From contig CAJUTL010000020.1 in NCBI GenBank assembly GCA_910589395.1, positions 1-25,213 of the forward strand: 25,213 nucleotides of DNA, in the 5' to 3' direction. This document shows positions 16,857 to 25,119 of the stretch, piece by piece. Source of the DNA: an uncultured Oscillospiraceae bacterium. GTDB taxonomy: Bacteria > Bacillota_A > Clostridia > Oscillospirales > Acutalibacteraceae. The notes beneath the pieces were generated by a model. It ran no database searches, was not told the origin of the DNA, and worked only from the letters and a program-made list of their open reading frames with translations. Position 1 is the first letter of the stretch, and each line of letters begins with the position of its first letter. Position numbers and translations under genes: made by a program.

Positions 16857-18032
16857 ATGAAGCTCTTTACTTCAGAATCTGTGACAGAAGGTCACCCCGA
16901 CAAGGTGTGCGACCAAATTTCCGACGCGGTGCTGGACGCCATTTTGAAGCAGGACGAAAACGCCCATGTGGCCTGTGAGACCACCGCCACCACCGGCGTG
17001 ATCCATGTGATGGGGGAGATCACCACCAGCTGCTATGTGGATATCCCCGCCATTGTGCGGGAGGTGGTCAAGGAGATCGGCTATGACGACCCGAAATACG
17101 GCTTCGACGGCAACACCTGCGGTGTGCTGACCTCTATCGACAGCCAGTCGCCCGATATCGCCATGGGCGTCAATGAATCCTTCGAAGCGAAGAACGGAGA
17201 AAAGGACGAAAACAGCTTGGTGGGAGCTGGGGATCAGGGCATGATGTTCGGCTTTGCCTGCAACGAAACGGAGGAATACATGCCTTTGGCCATTTCCCTT
17301 TCCCACAAGCTGGCCCGCCGGCTTGCCTCTGTGAGAAAAGACGGCACCCTGAGCTATCTGCGCCCGGACGGAAAAACCCAGGTCACCGTGGAGTACGAGG
17401 GAAAGGAGATCAAACGGGTGGATACCATTGTGATCTCCACCCAGCACGATGAAGAGGTGAAGCTGGAAAAGCTGAAAAAGGATCTTATAAAGCATGTCAT
17501 CAAGCCGGTAGTGCCTGCTGAACTGGTGGACAAGAAAACGAAGATCTACATCAATCCCACCGGGCGGTTCGTCATCGGCGGCCCTGTGGGAGACAGCGGC
17601 CTTACCGGCAGAAAGATCATTGTAGATACCTACGGCGGCTACGGCAGACACGGAGGCGGCGCTTTCTCCGGAAAGGACCCCACCAAGGTGGACCGCTCCG
17701 CGGCCTATGCCGCCCGCTGGGTGGCAAAAAACATTGTGGCCGCCGGCCTAGCGGAAAAATGCGAGGTGGAGCTGGCCTATGCCATCGGCGTGGCCCGCCC
17801 GGTTTCCGTGATGGTGGATTCCTTCGGCACCGGAAGTGTCAGCGATGAAAGGCTGGCCGCGGCGGTGGAAAAGGTGTTTGATCTGCGCCCCATGGCCATC
17901 ATCAAGGAGCTGGGCCTGCGGAAAACAAAGTACCGCCCCCTGGCGGCCTACGGCCACATGGGAAGAGAAGACCTGGACGTGGCCTGGGAAAAAACAGACC
18001 GCGTGGAAGAACTGCGGAAGGCGGTCAAGTAA
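16857..18032 (+). CDS. metK: S-adenosylmethionine synthetase
   Basis: A 391-aa enzyme of typical length that makes SAM from methionine and ATP. Family motifs are TEGHPDKVCDQISDAVLD near the N-terminus, GAGDQGMMFG (methionine/ATP loop), and GGGAFSGKDPTKVDRS in the third domain. I chose ATG 16857, behind AAAGGAAG at 16842-16849, because it matches the family start MKLFTSESV. The frame is open 61 codons further upstream, but that stretch is leader. The 235 bases between the riboswitch terminator and the start are an unusually long leader with no gene. They hold only a weak hairpin (GCAAA/TTTGC, around 16788-16815). A strong terminator follows the stop. Confidence 0.97.
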   Translation: MKLFTSESVTEGHPDKVCDQISDAVLDAILKQDENAHVACETTATTGVIHVMGEITTSCYVDIPAIVREVVKEIGYDDPKYGFDGNTCGVLTSIDSQSPDIAMGVNESFEAKNGEKDENSLVGAGDQGMMFGFACNETEEYMPLAISLSHKLARRLASVRKDGTLSYLRPDGKTQVTVEYEGKEIKRVDTIVISTQHDEEVKLEKLKKDLIKHVIKPVVPAELVDKKTKIYINPTGRFVIGGPVGDSGLTGRKIIVDTYGGYGRHGGGAFSGKDPTKVDRSAAYAARWVAKNIVAAGLAEKCEVELAYAIGVARPVSVMVDSFGTGSVSDERLAAAVEKVFDLRPMAIIKELGLRKTKYRPLAAYGHMGREDLDVAWEKTDRVEELRKAVK

Positions 18033-18050
18033 AAAACTCTAAAATAAAAA

Positions 18051-18074
18051 GGCCGGAACTTTCCGGCCCTTTTT
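18051..18074 (+). terminator. Intrinsic terminator of metK
   Basis: GGCCGGA (18051-18057) pairs with TCCGGCC (18062-18068) around ACTT, followed by CTTTTTG and preceded by AAAAA. It starts 18 bases after the metK stop. Confidence 0.93.
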
Positions 18075-18138
18075 GTTTCCCGCTTGTGAAAAATCACCGG
18101 GACAGACTTCCTTACATAGAATGGAGCAAGCGGGGTGA

Positions 18139-18483
18139 ATGAATATGAACATAGCTGTTTGCGCGATCTGCGCGGTGTTGATGGTGCTGGGGGCGGCGGA
18201 GCTTGTAAAGCTGCTGGTATTCTGGTGGACCAGACCCCTGACGGAGGGCAGGCTCACGCTGGTGGTGGTGCCGGAAAGCCCGGAGGACTGTGAATACACG
18301 GTGCGAATGGCAGCGGAGCGTCTGCGGTGGCTGGAGATCAGGGGGCCGCGAAAGCTGGTGTGCGTGAACCACAGCGGCGACCCGGAGATCGACCGCATCT
18401 GCCGGTACTTATTGCTGCAATATCCGTATTTAAGGGTTTCCAAACCCGACGATTTGGTGTATCATTGTATGGAAAAGGGATAA
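18139..18483 (+). CDS. Small membrane-anchored protein of unknown function
   Basis: A 114-aa frame with an N-terminal hydrophobic helix (about residues 5-28, IAVCAICAVLMVLGAAELVK). A soluble domain of about 80 residues follows, containing VVVPESPEDCEYTVRMAA and VCVNHSGDPEIDRICRYL. I do not recognise the family. One membrane segment with a cytoplasmic or external globular tail is the most that can be said. ATG 18145 (two residues shorter) fits the GGGG at 18132-18135 better than ATG 18139. An inverted repeat, CCCGCTTG (18079-18086) with CAAGCGGG (18127-18134), would cover that ribosome site. It lies between metK's terminator and recD2, 45 bases before the latter, and is probably co-transcribed with it. 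Confidence 0.75.
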   Translation: MNMNIAVCAICAVLMVLGAAELVKLLVFWWTRPLTEGRLTLVVVPESPEDCEYTVRMAAERLRWLEIRGPRKLVCVNHSGDPEIDRICRYLLLQYPYLRVSKPDDLVYHCMEKG

Positions 18484-18528
18484 ATCAGCCTGGCCCTAAA
18501 AGCAACGGAACAGAAAGGAAAGAAGATC

Positions 18529-20766
18529 TTGGCGGAAAGCGGATTGCTGGAGCTTGCCGGCACAGTGGAGCATGTGGTGTACCACAACGATAAAAATCAA
18601 TATACCGTGCTGGAAATGGCGGCGGGGGGAGAGCTTGTCACGGTAGTGGGGGCGTTTCCCTTTGTCAGCGAGGGGGAGGAGCTCCATGTGTACGGCGCCT
18701 GGAGCAGCCACCCCTCCTTCGGCGACCAGTTTAAGGCGGAAACCTTTGAGCGGGCCCGCCCCGCCACGACAGCCGCCATGCTGAAATACCTTTCCTCCGG
18801 GGCGGTCAAGGGCGTGGGGCCGGCCACCGCCAGAAGGATCATCGATACCTTCGGCGTGCGGGCCCTTACCGTCATTGAAAACGAACCGGAACGGCTGGCG
18901 CAGATCAAGGGGATCACCAAGGAAAAAGCCCTGGAGATCAGCACAGAGCTGAAGCGGGTCTACGGCATTCGGGAGCTGATGGCCTTTTTGGGGGCTTACG
19001 GTGTGCGCCCGGAGGAAACGGTGCTGGTGTGGAAGGAATACGGGGAAGGATCAGTCAGCTGCATTCAGGAGGATCCCTACTGCCTGTGCGGCGAGGGGCT
19101 GGATATCAGCTTCGACATCGCCGATACCATCGCCCAGTCCATGGAACTGCCCTATGACGATTCCGGCCGGGTACAGGCCGGGGTGCTGTATGTGATGCGG
19201 CACAACCTGGAAAACGGCCATACCTGCCTGCCGGTGGACAAGCTGTGCAGGGCCGCCCAGCAAATGCTGGGGGTAGAGCTGGAGGCGGTGCGGGACGCGG
19301 TGTATACCCTGTGCCAAGGCTTCCAGCTCCACTGCGAAAGCTTTCATGAGCGGGAATTTCTGTTTTTGCAGAAACAGGCCCAATGCGAGCAGTATATCGC
19401 CGCACGCATGAAGTCCATGCTGCGCATGCCCCCGGAGCCTGTCAGCGGCGCGGAGCTTCAGATCCGCCTGATCGAGAAGGAGCGGGGGATCCAGTACGCC
19501 GCAAAGCAGAAGGAGGCCATTGAGGCGGCTTTGGAGCAGGGGGTCCTGATCCTTACCGGCGGTCCCGGTACGGGGAAAACCACCACCCTAAACGCCATTA
19601 TCTATCTTTTGAAATGCGCCGGAGAGCGGGTTTTGCTGGCGGCCCCCACCGGGCGGGCCGCCAAGCGAATGAGCGAGGTGACCGGGGAAGAGGCGAAAAC
19701 CATTCACCGTATGCTTCAGGTGGATTGGGACGAGCGCGATAACCCGGTGTTTACCAGAAACGAGCGAAATCCCCTGGAATGCGACTGCCTGGTGATCGAT
19801 GAACTTTCCATGGTAGATTCCTATGTGTTTGAAAGTGTCCTGCGGGCGCTGCCCCTTTCCTGCCGGCTGATCCTGGTGGGAGACAGCGACCAGCTCCCCT
19901 CCGTGGGGGCGGGCAATGTGCTGGGGGATTTGATGGCTTCCGGACAGTTTCCCACCGTGCAGCTGAAGGAGATCTTCCGCCAGTCCATGGAAAGCCTGAT
20001 TGTGACAAATGCTCACCGTATCGTGGAGGGAAAGCTGCCGGAGCTCCGGCGAAAGGACAGTGATTTCTTTTTCCTGCCTCAGCAGGAGCCTGCGGCGGCC
20101 GCAAGGCTCATTGTGTCCCTCTGCGCCCAAAGGCTTCCCAAAAGCTATGGCTATTCCCCCGTTACGGATATTCAGGTGCTGTGCCCCGGCAGAAAGGGAG
20201 AGCTTGGCACGGTAGAGCTGAACAAGCTTCTGCGGGAAGCTATCAATCCCCCGGAAAAGGGAAAGTCCGAGGTGAAGATCGGCGGTGCCCTGTTCCGGTT
20301 GGGAGACAAAGTGATGCAGATCCGAAACGACTATGACCTTCCTTGGACAAGAGACGACGATACCAGCGGAGAAGGGGTGTTTAACGGCGACATGGGCGTG
20401 ATCACGGAGATCGACAAGCCCGGCGGCGTGCTGCACGTACATATTGATGATAAGGACGTGCTGTACGATTTTGAGCGGGCTGGAGACGAGCTGGAGCCCG
20501 CCTATGCGGTAACGGTCCATAAAAGCCAGGGAAACGAATTCACCGCCGTGGTGATCCCGGTGCTTCGGCCGCCCGCTCAGCTCTGCTACCGAAACCTGCT
20601 GTATACCGGCGTGACCAGGGCAAAGCAGCTGCTGATCCTGGCGGGCCAGCAGGGCGTGGTGGAGGCCATGATCGAAAACGACCGCAAAACCCGCCGCTAT
20701 ACCGGTCTGGCCCATTTCCTGGAGGAAGAAAACGAAGACGGAAGACTTTGCGCTTTTCGCAAATGA
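18529..20766 (+). CDS. recD2: RecD2-type ATP-dependent DNA helicase
   Basis: A 745-aa superfamily 1B helicase of RecD2 type. It has an N-terminal OB-like and helix-hairpin-helix region (VKGVGPATARRIIDTFG, then LAQIKGITKEKALEIS). Walker A GGPGTGKT is at 344-351, and motif II DELSMVD starts at 424. VGDSDQLPSVGAG follows, then the SH3-inserted 2B domain, AVTVHKSQGNEF, and motif VI YTGVTRAK with R697. It unwinds DNA 5'-3' and acts in repair and replication-fork processing without RecB or RecC. The start is TTG 18529 with AAAGGA about 10 bases upstream. Its 3' end is followed by a repeat-rich gap instead of another core gene. Confidence 0.95.
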   Translation: MAESGLLELAGTVEHVVYHNDKNQYTVLEMAAGGELVTVVGAFPFVSEGEELHVYGAWSSHPSFGDQFKAETFERARPATTAAMLKYLSSGAVKGVGPATARRIIDTFGVRALTVIENEPERLAQIKGITKEKALEISTELKRVYGIRELMAFLGAYGVRPEETVLVWKEYGEGSVSCIQEDPYCLCGEGLDISFDIADTIAQSMELPYDDSGRVQAGVLYVMRHNLENGHTCLPVDKLCRAAQQMLGVELEAVRDAVYTLCQGFQLHCESFHEREFLFLQKQAQCEQYIAARMKSMLRMPPEPVSGAELQIRLIEKERGIQYAAKQKEAIEAALEQGVLILTGGPGTGKTTTLNAIIYLLKCAGERVLLAAPTGRAAKRMSEVTGEEAKTIHRMLQVDWDERDNPVFTRNERNPLECDCLVIDELSMVDSYVFESVLRALPLSCRLILVGDSDQLPSVGAGNVLGDLMASGQFPTVQLKEIFRQSMESLIVTNAHRIVEGKLPELRRKDSDFFFLPQQEPAAAARLIVSLCAQRLPKSYGYSPVTDIQVLCPGRKGELGTVELNKLLREAINPPEKGKSEVKIGGALFRLGDKVMQIRNDYDLPWTRDDDTSGEGVFNGDMGVITEIDKPGGVLHVHIDDKDVLYDFERAGDELEPAYAVTVHKSQGNEFTAVVIPVLRPPAQLCYRNLLYTGVTRAKQLLILAGQQGVVEAMIENDRKTRRYTGLAHFLEEENEDGRLCAFRK

Positions 20767-21018
20767 ACTGCCTCAGGCTAGCTCGTTTGACTATAATCTA
20801 CTATTCCAGCTGTTAGTTGTTAGAAAGAGCTTTTTTAGATGCTGGATACTGGATTCCAGATGCTGGACGGTGGTGGCGCTGCGTTGTAATGCATTGGAAG
20901 AAAGGGCAAGGGCAGCAGATGCAATAAGCAATTAGGAATGAGAAATGAGCAATTATCAGGAGCAAAGGTGGAGTTCTCTAAATTGAAATTTAAGGGTTAT
21001 CCACTCGCGCCCCTTCTT
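20767..21018. other. Gene-free stretch after recD2 with degenerate short repeats
   Basis: No coding signal is seen. It contains near-repeated words such as GATGCTGGA (twice) and an AATTAGGAATGAGAAATGAG stretch. A related AT-rich lead-in precedes the palindromic repeats at the right end of the window, so it looks like decayed repeat DNA. No good terminator for recD2 was found. Confidence 0.6.
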
Positions 21019-21132
21019 GTCATTCTGAACGAAGTGAAGAATCTCGTCCTTTGTCCTTTTACTCAGAAAATGAAGGACGAGATTCTTCGCCGAGAAAGCA
21101 AGGCTTGTTTTGCTTTTTTCTCAGTAATGACA
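21019..21132. repeat. Long palindromic intergenic repeat, copy 1
   Basis: Outer ends GTCATTCTGA and TCAG-t-AATGAC are inverted. An inner perfect 16-bp stem pairs 21036-21051 with 21073-21088. Closely related copies lie at 24976-25063 and 25120-25209. This copy differs by having a longer right arm (CGAGAAAGCAAGG segment). It can fold as a long hairpin on either strand. The short frame across it (NEVKNL-type peptide) is not a gene. Confidence 0.85.
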
Positions 21133-21160
21133 GGGAGGAAGGGCTTGTTTTTCTCTAATA

Positions 21161-21311
21161 ATTAGGGCGTGTTCCCACGAAGCTAACGCACACGCCTTTT
21201 CGACAAATTTTACAGGCTTTTACGTTAAAAAGCCTGCGGTTCTTTCGCCTTGAATCCTGCAAAATTTTAAAATAAAATCCGTGCACTTATCTTATGGGAA
21301 CACGCCCTAAT
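21161..21311. mobile_element. MITE-like element, 151 bp with 17-bp terminal inverted repeats
   Basis: Perfect 17-bp inverted ends: 21161-21177 (ATTAGGGCGTGTTCCCA) and 21295-21311. The interior is non-coding and contains a further hairpin, CAGGCTTTT/AAAAGCCTG, near 21212-21235. There is no transposase. It would be mobilised in trans by a full-length insertion sequence with matching ends, which is not in this window. Target-site duplication is unclear. Confidence 0.8.
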
Positions 21312-21346
21312 ACCTTACTGCTAATGACTATATAAATTTCCCAATA

Positions 21347-21380
21347 GGCAAGGCGGCTGGGTTACCCCAGCCGCCTTGCC
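21347..21380. repeat. 15-bp perfect GC-rich hairpin
   Basis: Arms 21347-21361 and 21366-21380 pair perfectly around TTAC. Neither strand has a T-run after it, so a simple terminator is doubtful. It lies between the MITE-like element and the MFS gene, 268 bases from the latter. Confidence 0.85.
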
Positions 21381-21588
21381 GTGAGACTGATGAAAAATGA
21401 AGTCCGCTTCCCGATAGAAAAGCAATTCTGAATTGTCGCTTCGCACCTTTAACTGCATGGGATCCCTTTCTTGCCCAAAAGCTGCCGGTTCTGTCCTGTT
21501 TCTAAATTGCATTTGTGAAATTGGCGGCTATTGAAATATTGTTATAGCTTTTTGCAATATTCTTGTGGAGATATGTCGATTTCCATAT
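21381..21588. other. Gene-free stretch before the MFS gene
   Basis: No coding frame with a ribosome site was found on either strand. A 63-codon minus-strand frame here runs through the perfect hairpin and is not supported. The right end is AT-rich promoter DNA. Confidence 0.5.
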
Positions 21589-21594
21589 TATAAT
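21589..21594 (+). promoter_or_regulatory. Probable -10 box of the MFS gene
   Basis: A perfect TATAAT lies 54 bases before the chosen ATG. No good -35 at 16-18 bases; TTGTGG at 21563-21568 has a 20-base spacer. Probably the promoter, but weak or activator dependent. Confidence 0.5.
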
Positions 21595-21648
21595 GATACA
21601 AATCACAAACCGACCTGTCAAGAGAAAAGCAAAGAGGAGTGCGATAGA

Positions 21649-22806
21649 ATGGCTTCACTGCTTTTGGGGATCATTTACCTTGCCTTTATCAGCCTGGGCC
21701 TGCCGGATTCTCTGCTGGGCTCTGCCTGGCCCGCTATGCGGCTGGAGCTGGGGGCGCCCATTTCCTACGCGGGAATCATTTCCATGATCATTGCCGGAGG
21801 CACCATTGTTTCCAGCCTGCTTTCCAACCGAGTACTTCGAAGGCTGGGAACGGGCCCTGTTACTGCCATCAGCGTGGGAATGACGGCCGCCGCGCTGTTT
21901 GGGTTTTCCATTTCCGGAGAGTTTTTTCAGCTCTGCCTGTGGGCGGTGCCCTATGGCTTGGGTGCTGGGGCAGTGGACGCAGCCCTCAATAACTATGTGG
22001 CGCTGCATTATTCCTCCCGGCACATGAGCTGGCTTCACGCCTTCTGGGCCGTGGGCGTGACCATCAGCCCCTATATTATGAGCGCCTGCCTTTCCCAAAA
22101 TCTGGGCTGGCAGAAGGGCTATCGCAGCGTGTCTCTCATTCAGATCGTGCTGACTTCCCTGCTGGTTTTGTCCCTGCCGCTTTGGAAAAAGAAGGGAAAC
22201 TCGGAAGAGGAGCAGGCCGTCGGAGACGTAACGCTTTCCCAGGCGGTAAGAATTCCTGGCGTGCCTTTTGTACTGCTGGCTTTTTTCAGCTTCTGCGCGC
22301 TGGAACACACCGCCGGGCTGTGGGCCAGCAGCTACCTGGTAGGGGTGCGGGGCGTCAGCCCGGAAACGGCCGCTCAGTTTACCGCGCTGTTTTACCTGGG
22401 CGAAATGGTGGGGCGGTTCTTAAACGGCTTTGTGGCGGACCGCTTCGGAGACCGGAAAATGATCCGGGTGGGAATTTTTGTGATGCTTCTGGGCGCGGTG
22501 CTGGTCATGCTTCCCGTAGATTTTCTGGCTCTTGCGGGTTTGCTGGTCATCGGCCTGGGTGCCGCGCCGGTGTACCCCTGCATTATCCACTCCACCCCCG
22601 TAAGCTTCGGCAAGGAGAATTCCCAGGCCCTGGTGGGGATCCAGATGGCAAGCGCCTACTGTGGCAGCACCTTTATGCCGCCCCTGTTCGGGCTTCTGGC
22701 CCAGTATGCCGGCATAGGTCTGTACCCCTTCTACCTGCTGCTTTTTGCGGCGCTGATGCTTCTTATGACAGAAGCGCTGAACCGAAAGCTGGCAGGGGGT
22801 ACTTGA
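21649..22806 (+). CDS. Major facilitator superfamily transporter
   Basis: A 385-aa integral membrane protein with about 12 hydrophobic segments. The opening LGLPDSLLGSAWPAMRLELG and the motif-A-like loop NGFVADRFGDRKMIRVG between the halves fit the superfamily, with some likeness to sugar-transporter (FucP-like) branches. The substrate cannot be assigned. I chose ATG 21649 behind GAGGAG (21634-21639). The frame is open 28 codons upstream, but that part is promoter and leader and is not membrane-like. It is monocistronic and converges on the orphan gene at 22921-23526. The 114-base gap between them has no clear terminator. Confidence 0.9.
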   Translation: MASLLLGIIYLAFISLGLPDSLLGSAWPAMRLELGAPISYAGIISMIIAGGTIVSSLLSNRVLRRLGTGPVTAISVGMTAAALFGFSISGEFFQLCLWAVPYGLGAGAVDAALNNYVALHYSSRHMSWLHAFWAVGVTISPYIMSACLSQNLGWQKGYRSVSLIQIVLTSLLVLSLPLWKKKGNSEEEQAVGDVTLSQAVRIPGVPFVLLAFFSFCALEHTAGLWASSYLVGVRGVSPETAAQFTALFYLGEMVGRFLNGFVADRFGDRKMIRVGIFVMLLGAVLVMLPVDFLALAGLLVIGLGAAPVYPCIIHSTPVSFGKENSQALVGIQMASAYCGSTFMPPLFGLLAQYAGIGLYPFYLLLFAALMLLMTEALNRKLAGGT

Positions 22807-22920
22807 GCCATAGGGGGCCGGCAATCAGAGAAAGACGGGCGTATTTAGCGGAGCCATCATACTGTTGGTCTTTTGCCAGCTTTTGGCATACAGCTTCCTG
22901 AATGCAAGCTTGCCAAGCGT

Positions 22921-23526
22921 TTAAGCCTCTCGCCGTTCGGCAAAATATATTCCCCACTCCTTAAATTGTTCCGGAATGTCATATACTCTTTTTCCATTGC
23001 TTTCATATGTTTCACTTATACCGGGATGATCATCGGAAAATGTATCCCATGCGGTGATCAGATGCTCGGTTTTCTCTATATCGTGTTTCTCAAAAAAATC
23101 ATGGTATTGCTTAATGTGCTTACTAAAAATGGTAAGCACATTATATTTTCCGAACATGATTTCATCTCCGCTTTCGTGGCAGCCGTACCCAAAAGCGGAG
23201 AGACCGTCGTGTATCAACAAGTTCCCCACACGGCTCATAATTGCCAGGGCCTCAGCCTGGGAACAGCCGTCAATATAATAAATGTCCTTATGAAAGGTCT
23301 CAATAACACCCGGGGCGGTTTCTGTTTCGTCATTTTGATTCGTTGGAAGCTCCAAAATGAAGAATAACGGTTCTTCATGCATGGCAATAAAGTGCCGCAT
23401 GACAGCATTAACCTTATCGGCGCTGACATTGGCAATGATGGAATTTCCCTCCAGTTGGAAACCTTCATATAACTCACTGTCAAACTCGACTTTGCTCCCG
23501 ATTTTTAATTTCAATTTTTGCCGCAT
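22921..23526 (-). CDS. Orphan protein of unknown function, AT-richer than its neighbours
   Basis: A 201-aa soluble protein from ATG 23526, with AGGTGA 5 bases upstream; a GTG at 23535 is a possible longer start. No signal peptide or membrane segment is seen. I do not recognise a domain. Acidic, aromatic-rich segments such as YYIDGCSQAEALAIMS and the C-terminal EQFKEWGIYFAERRE are visible. Base composition is visibly more AT-rich than the surrounding core genes, which suggests acquisition. It has a near-consensus promoter and a leader of about 110 bases with two small hairpins (an 8-bp ATATTTTA/TAAAATAT and a bulged CAGG-TTCT stem). Size and style recall small immunity-type proteins, but that is only an impression. 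Confidence 0.8.
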   Translation of the reverse strand: MRQKLKLKIGSKVEFDSELYEGFQLEGNSIIANVSADKVNAVMRHFIAMHEEPLFFILELPTNQNDETETAPGVIETFHKDIYYIDGCSQAEALAIMSRVGNLLIHDGLSAFGYGCHESGDEIMFGKYNVLTIFSKHIKQYHDFFEKHDIEKTEHLITAWDTFSDDHPGISETYESNGKRVYDIPEQFKEWGIYFAERREA

Positions 23527-23637
23527 TTTGATCACCTGATATGAAATTTGTCTGCAAAAAGTCCCAAGATGAGACGCTTCAGGTTCTTCTGAGAGAACCC
23601 TGATATTTTATTCTAAAATATTTTACCTGCCACCTAT

Positions 23638-23666
23638 ATAGTAGAAAAAAGAAATGTCGGTGTCAA
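23638..23666 (-). promoter_or_regulatory. Promoter of the orphan gene (minus strand)
   Basis: On the minus strand, perfect TTGACA (23661-23666), a 17-base spacer and TACTAT (23638-23643). Its -35 lies 15 bases from the -35 of the divergent mreB promoter. Confidence 0.85.
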
Positions 23667-23681
23667 GTGAATCTTTTCCTG

Positions 23682-23710
23682 TTGAAAAACCAAAGGCGAT
23701 GTTGTATAAT
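23682..23710 (+). promoter_or_regulatory. Promoter of mreB
   Basis: TTGAAA (23682-23687), 17-base spacer, then TATAAT (23705-23710) preceded by TTG. The start would be about 80 bases before the mreB ATG. It is divergent from the orphan-gene promoter. Confidence 0.88.
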
Positions 23711-23798
23711 AAGAAAATAATATGGGAGTTTATGACTTGAAGCAGTGCGCGCCAGGCTGCGCTCCAAACCGGCGGAAGGTCAACAAGGAAGGTGCAGG

Positions 23799-24824
23799 AT
23801 GATAGGAACGGATATTGCCATTGACCTGGGCACTTCAAAATTTAAGATCTATCTGGACGGCAAGGGAATCGTTTTGAACGAGCCCTCTATTATCGCTGTA
23901 GATAATTATACAGATGAGGTGATCGCCATTGGCTCAGAGGCCTATGATATGCTGGGCCGCACCTCAGACCGCATCACGGTGGCCCGTCCCCTTGCCAACG
24001 GCGTGATCTCCGATCTTTCCATGGCGGAGCATCTTATCAGCCACTATCTGAAACAGGTCAGCAGCAGCCGGGTATTTATGCCCCGAGTGGTGGTCAGCGT
24101 TCCCTGTGGGCTGACAGAGGTGGAAAAGCGCGCCGTGGTGGACGCTATTGGCGCGGCAGGCGTGCGGAAGGTCTGTCTGATCGAGGAGCCGGTAGCGGCA
24201 GCCATCGGCGCGGGGGTGGATATCGCCGTGCCCCACGGCACCATGATCGTGGATATCGGCCAGGGCACCACCGATATGGCGGTCATTTCCTTAAACGGCA
24301 TTGCCATTGCCAATTCTATTCACACCGCCGGAGACGATTTCAACGACGCCATTATCAAATATGTGCGCAGAAAGTTCAACCTGGTGATCGGCGACCGAAT
24401 GGCGGAGGAAGCAAAAATTGCCATTGGCTGCGCCTACCCCAGAAAGAAGCTGCTCACCTTTACCTTAAAGGGCAGAAACGCCATGAGCGGCCTGCCGGAA
24501 ACCACCGTCATGAATTCCGATGAAATGATCGAGGCCTTGATCGAACCGGCCATTTCCATTATCAAAACCGTGCAGGCCACTTTGGAGGAGACCCCGCCGG
24601 AGCTTCTGGCGGATATCTTTACCGACGGCATTTATCTCACCGGCGGTTCCGCGAACCTTTACGGCTTCTCCACCCTGCTCTCCAAAAAAACCAAGATCCC
24701 CGTGGTCACCTTTGAAAATCCGGAAGACTGCGTTGTGCTGGGCGCGGGAAAAGCTATTAAATATATCGACAAAATAGACGGCCACACCCACGGCAAAATG
24801 AACCCCCTGGTTTCTTACGGCTGA
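23799..24824 (+). CDS. mreB: Rod shape-determining protein MreB/Mbl
   Basis: A 341-aa bacterial actin. It forms membrane-bound filaments that direct lateral wall synthesis. The ATPase blocks are present: phosphate 1 AIDLGTSKFKIY (7-18), phosphate 2 VDIGQGTTDMAV from 151, and the adenosine motif TGGSANLYG (281-289). ATG 23799 follows AAGGAAGG by 6 bases and matches the family start; the frame upstream is leader. It stands alone, with no mreC or mreD next to it, and ends in a strong terminator. It could equally be an Mbl paralogue, since the two are not separable by motif alone. Co-occurrence with murB in the window is thematic only; they are 18 kb apart. Confidence 0.95.
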   Translation: MIGTDIAIDLGTSKFKIYLDGKGIVLNEPSIIAVDNYTDEVIAIGSEAYDMLGRTSDRITVARPLANGVISDLSMAEHLISHYLKQVSSSRVFMPRVVVSVPCGLTEVEKRAVVDAIGAAGVRKVCLIEEPVAAAIGAGVDIAVPHGTMIVDIGQGTTDMAVISLNGIAIANSIHTAGDDFNDAIIKYVRRKFNLVIGDRMAEEAKIAIGCAYPRKKLLTFTLKGRNAMSGLPETTVMNSDEMIEALIEPAISIIKTVQATLEETPPELLADIFTDGIYLTGGSANLYGFSTLLSKKTKIPVVTFENPEDCVVLGAGKAIKYIDKIDGHTHGKMNPLVSYG

Positions 24825-24848
24825 GAAAACAGCTCTTTCGATTGCTGC

Positions 24849-24892
24849 AAAATCCCCGCTTATCGGCAAGCTATGCGATAAGCGGGGATTTT
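24849..24892 (+). terminator. Strong intrinsic terminator of mreB
   Basis: A 17-bp perfect stem pairs 24849-24865 with 24876-24892, with A-run and T-run ends, so it may work in both directions. It starts 24 bases after the mreB stop. Confidence 0.9.
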
Positions 24893-24975
24893 GGCGTTGT
24901 TGTACAGTGATGAGAAATTAGGAAGGGCAAGTTTGATAAATTGGAATTTGCGGCTGCACACTTACTTCTCTGCTT
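24893..24975. other. AT-rich lead-in to palindromic repeats, no gene
   Basis: It contains ATGAGAAATTAGGAAGGGCAA and ATTGGAATTT words that echo 20930-21000, suggesting the repeated unit is larger than the palindrome itself. No coding frame is seen from here to the window end. Confidence 0.5.
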
Positions 24976-25063
24976 GTTATCCTGAACGAAGTGAAGGATC
25001 TTGTTCTTGCCCTTTTGGGAGTGAAGGACGAGATTCTTCGTCGCTATGCTCCTCAGAATGACA
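24976..25063. repeat. Long palindromic intergenic repeat, copy 2
   Basis: It begins GTTATCCTGAACGAAGTGAA and ends TCAGAATGACA. The inner arms GAAGGATCTTG and GACGAGATTCTTC pair imperfectly. It is nearly identical to copy 3 over the right arm (GGAGTGAAGGACGAGATTCT onward). Confidence 0.85.
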
Positions 25064-25119
25064 GAGAGGGAGCTATCAGTTCAATCGGAATTTAGCGATT
25101 ATCCGCTTACTCTCTGCTT

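Noticed and set aside
20938..21165. 75-codon frame over palindromic repeat copy 1
   Set aside because: The peptide is the translation of the repeat itself, a known type of spurious gene call; no ribosome site.
21321..21512. 63-codon minus-strand frame
   Set aside because: Reads straight through the perfect 15-bp hairpin at 21347-21380; no promoter or ribosome site was found.
22763..22957. 64-codon minus-strand frame after the orphan gene
   Set aside because: Overlaps the ends of both the MFS and orphan genes; no start signals. It may include decayed element DNA around 22840-22915, but I cannot identify it.
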